A stretch of 64,000 nt of DNA from Bin75 sp965212135 (GTDB lineage Bacteria > Nitrospirota > Nitrospiria > Nitrospirales > UBA8639), in contig OZ243044.1 of the NCBI GenBank assembly GCA_965212135.1, positions 620,001 through 684,000 on the forward strand. Reading direction: 5' to 3'. Numbering within the stretch: position 1 is the first letter of the stretch; each line of letters starts with the position of its first letter. Shown in pieces: positions 63,782 through 64,000 of this stretch. The translations under genes were made by a program, and so were the position numbers. The notes under the pieces were generated by a model, which was not told the DNA's origin, ran no database searches, and worked only from the letters and a program-made list of their open reading frames with translations.

Positions 63782-63796
63782 TGATAGTGATTATCA
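63782..63796 (+). promoter_or_regulatory. Fur box
   Basis: TGATAGTGATTATCA is a 7-1-7 inverted repeat that differs from the Fur consensus TGATAATNATTATCA at one position. It lies just downstream of the promoter at 63729-63757, where bound Fur would block transcription toward the Com-like gene and whatever follows beyond the window. The regulator gene fur is about 6 kb to the left. Confidence 0.75.
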
Positions 63797-63832
63797 TATT
63801 AATTTTTAATTTCTGCTGAAAGTTGTCATGCC

Positions 63833-64000
63833 ATGAGTCTCGAAAGCAAAGCCCATTTGTCGCAACGCCACGTTTCGCCAAGCGAGGCGCGCTGTGAATG
63901 CGGCCATCTCATCGCAAAAATTCGAGGGGTAATCTCGAACTCAAATGCAAACGCTGTAAACGCCTTGTTTCGATTTCCTATGCCAGTATCACGGAGCGTG
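63833..64000 (+). pseudogene. Com-like zinc-ribbon protein, frameshifted, cut by the window edge
   Basis: ATG 63833 reads MSLESKAHLSQRHV, then RCECGHLIAKIRG. At a run of four G (63926-63929) the frame is lost. The next frame continues NLELKCKRCKRLVSIS, so the two CxxC pairs of a Com-type zinc ribbon lie in different frames. A missing G would restore it. Com-like proteins are small nucleic-acid-binding regulators found in phages and near iron receptor genes. Sequencing error, phase variation or decay are all possible. The end lies beyond base 64000. Confidence 0.5.

Overview
The window looks like chromosome from a Gram-negative bacterium of moderately high GC, most plausibly the Nitrospirota (Nitrospira/Leptospirillum relatives). 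That placement is inferred from a Pup-type 20S proteasome cluster (mpa-dop-prcB-prcA-pafA) alongside Gram-negative envelope genes: ftsEX-envC, HtrA, an Spy-like periplasmic protein, and outer-membrane remnants. No rRNA was seen, no tRNA was recognised, and no intact insertion sequence was found.

Layout. 1-10 kb holds housekeeping genes: a GH15 glucan hydrolase cut by the left edge, a tRNA nucleotidyltransferase/poly(A) polymerase, two small genes, a three-module Aas lipid-recycling fusion, an EndoQ-like DNA repair nuclease, a DUF5069 protein and MsrB. 10.1-17.6 kb is an A+T-rich island with a complete type V-A CRISPR-Cas system. It has 19 identical 36-nt repeats and 18 spacers, a leader, then cas2, cas1, cas4 and cas12a, all transcribed leftward. 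The leader-distal end of the array cuts into a mazF toxin gene; the mazE antitoxin gene remains intact beside it. 17.7-25 kb holds an SthA-type transhydrogenase and what reads as an envelope-stress module: response regulator, histidine kinase, HtrA protease and a group 2 sigma factor.

25-31 kb carries oligopeptidase B, an ArfB-like ribosome rescue factor, Hsp20, a CPBP-type membrane protein and a secreted protein. 31-38 kb is the proteasome cluster on the minus strand. No pup/UBact gene lies at its expected place between dop and prcB, and a collapsed restriction-modification remnant sits between prcA and pafA. 38-51 kb continues on the minus strand with thiS-thiG-thiE (ThiS has an unusual tail after its Gly-Gly), ctpA-envC-ftsX-ftsE, yraN-rnhB-rplS-trmD-rimM-rpsP and uvrB.

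51-64 kb holds a secreted endonuclease/phosphatase-like protein, DNA-3-methyladenine glycosylase I, about 1 kb of non-coding or decayed DNA with a broken outer-membrane protein tail, an M32 carboxypeptidase, a ComEA-like protein and a Panacea-like protein. A Fur regulator follows, next to an FbpABC iron transporter, then an Spy-like protein and ApbE. The right edge carries a strong promoter with a Fur box and a frameshifted Com-like zinc ribbon.

The main points of interest are the Cas12a locus and how it was joined to mazF, the missing Pup gene, and the R-M scar inside the proteasome operon. All calls come from reading the sequence; no database search was run.
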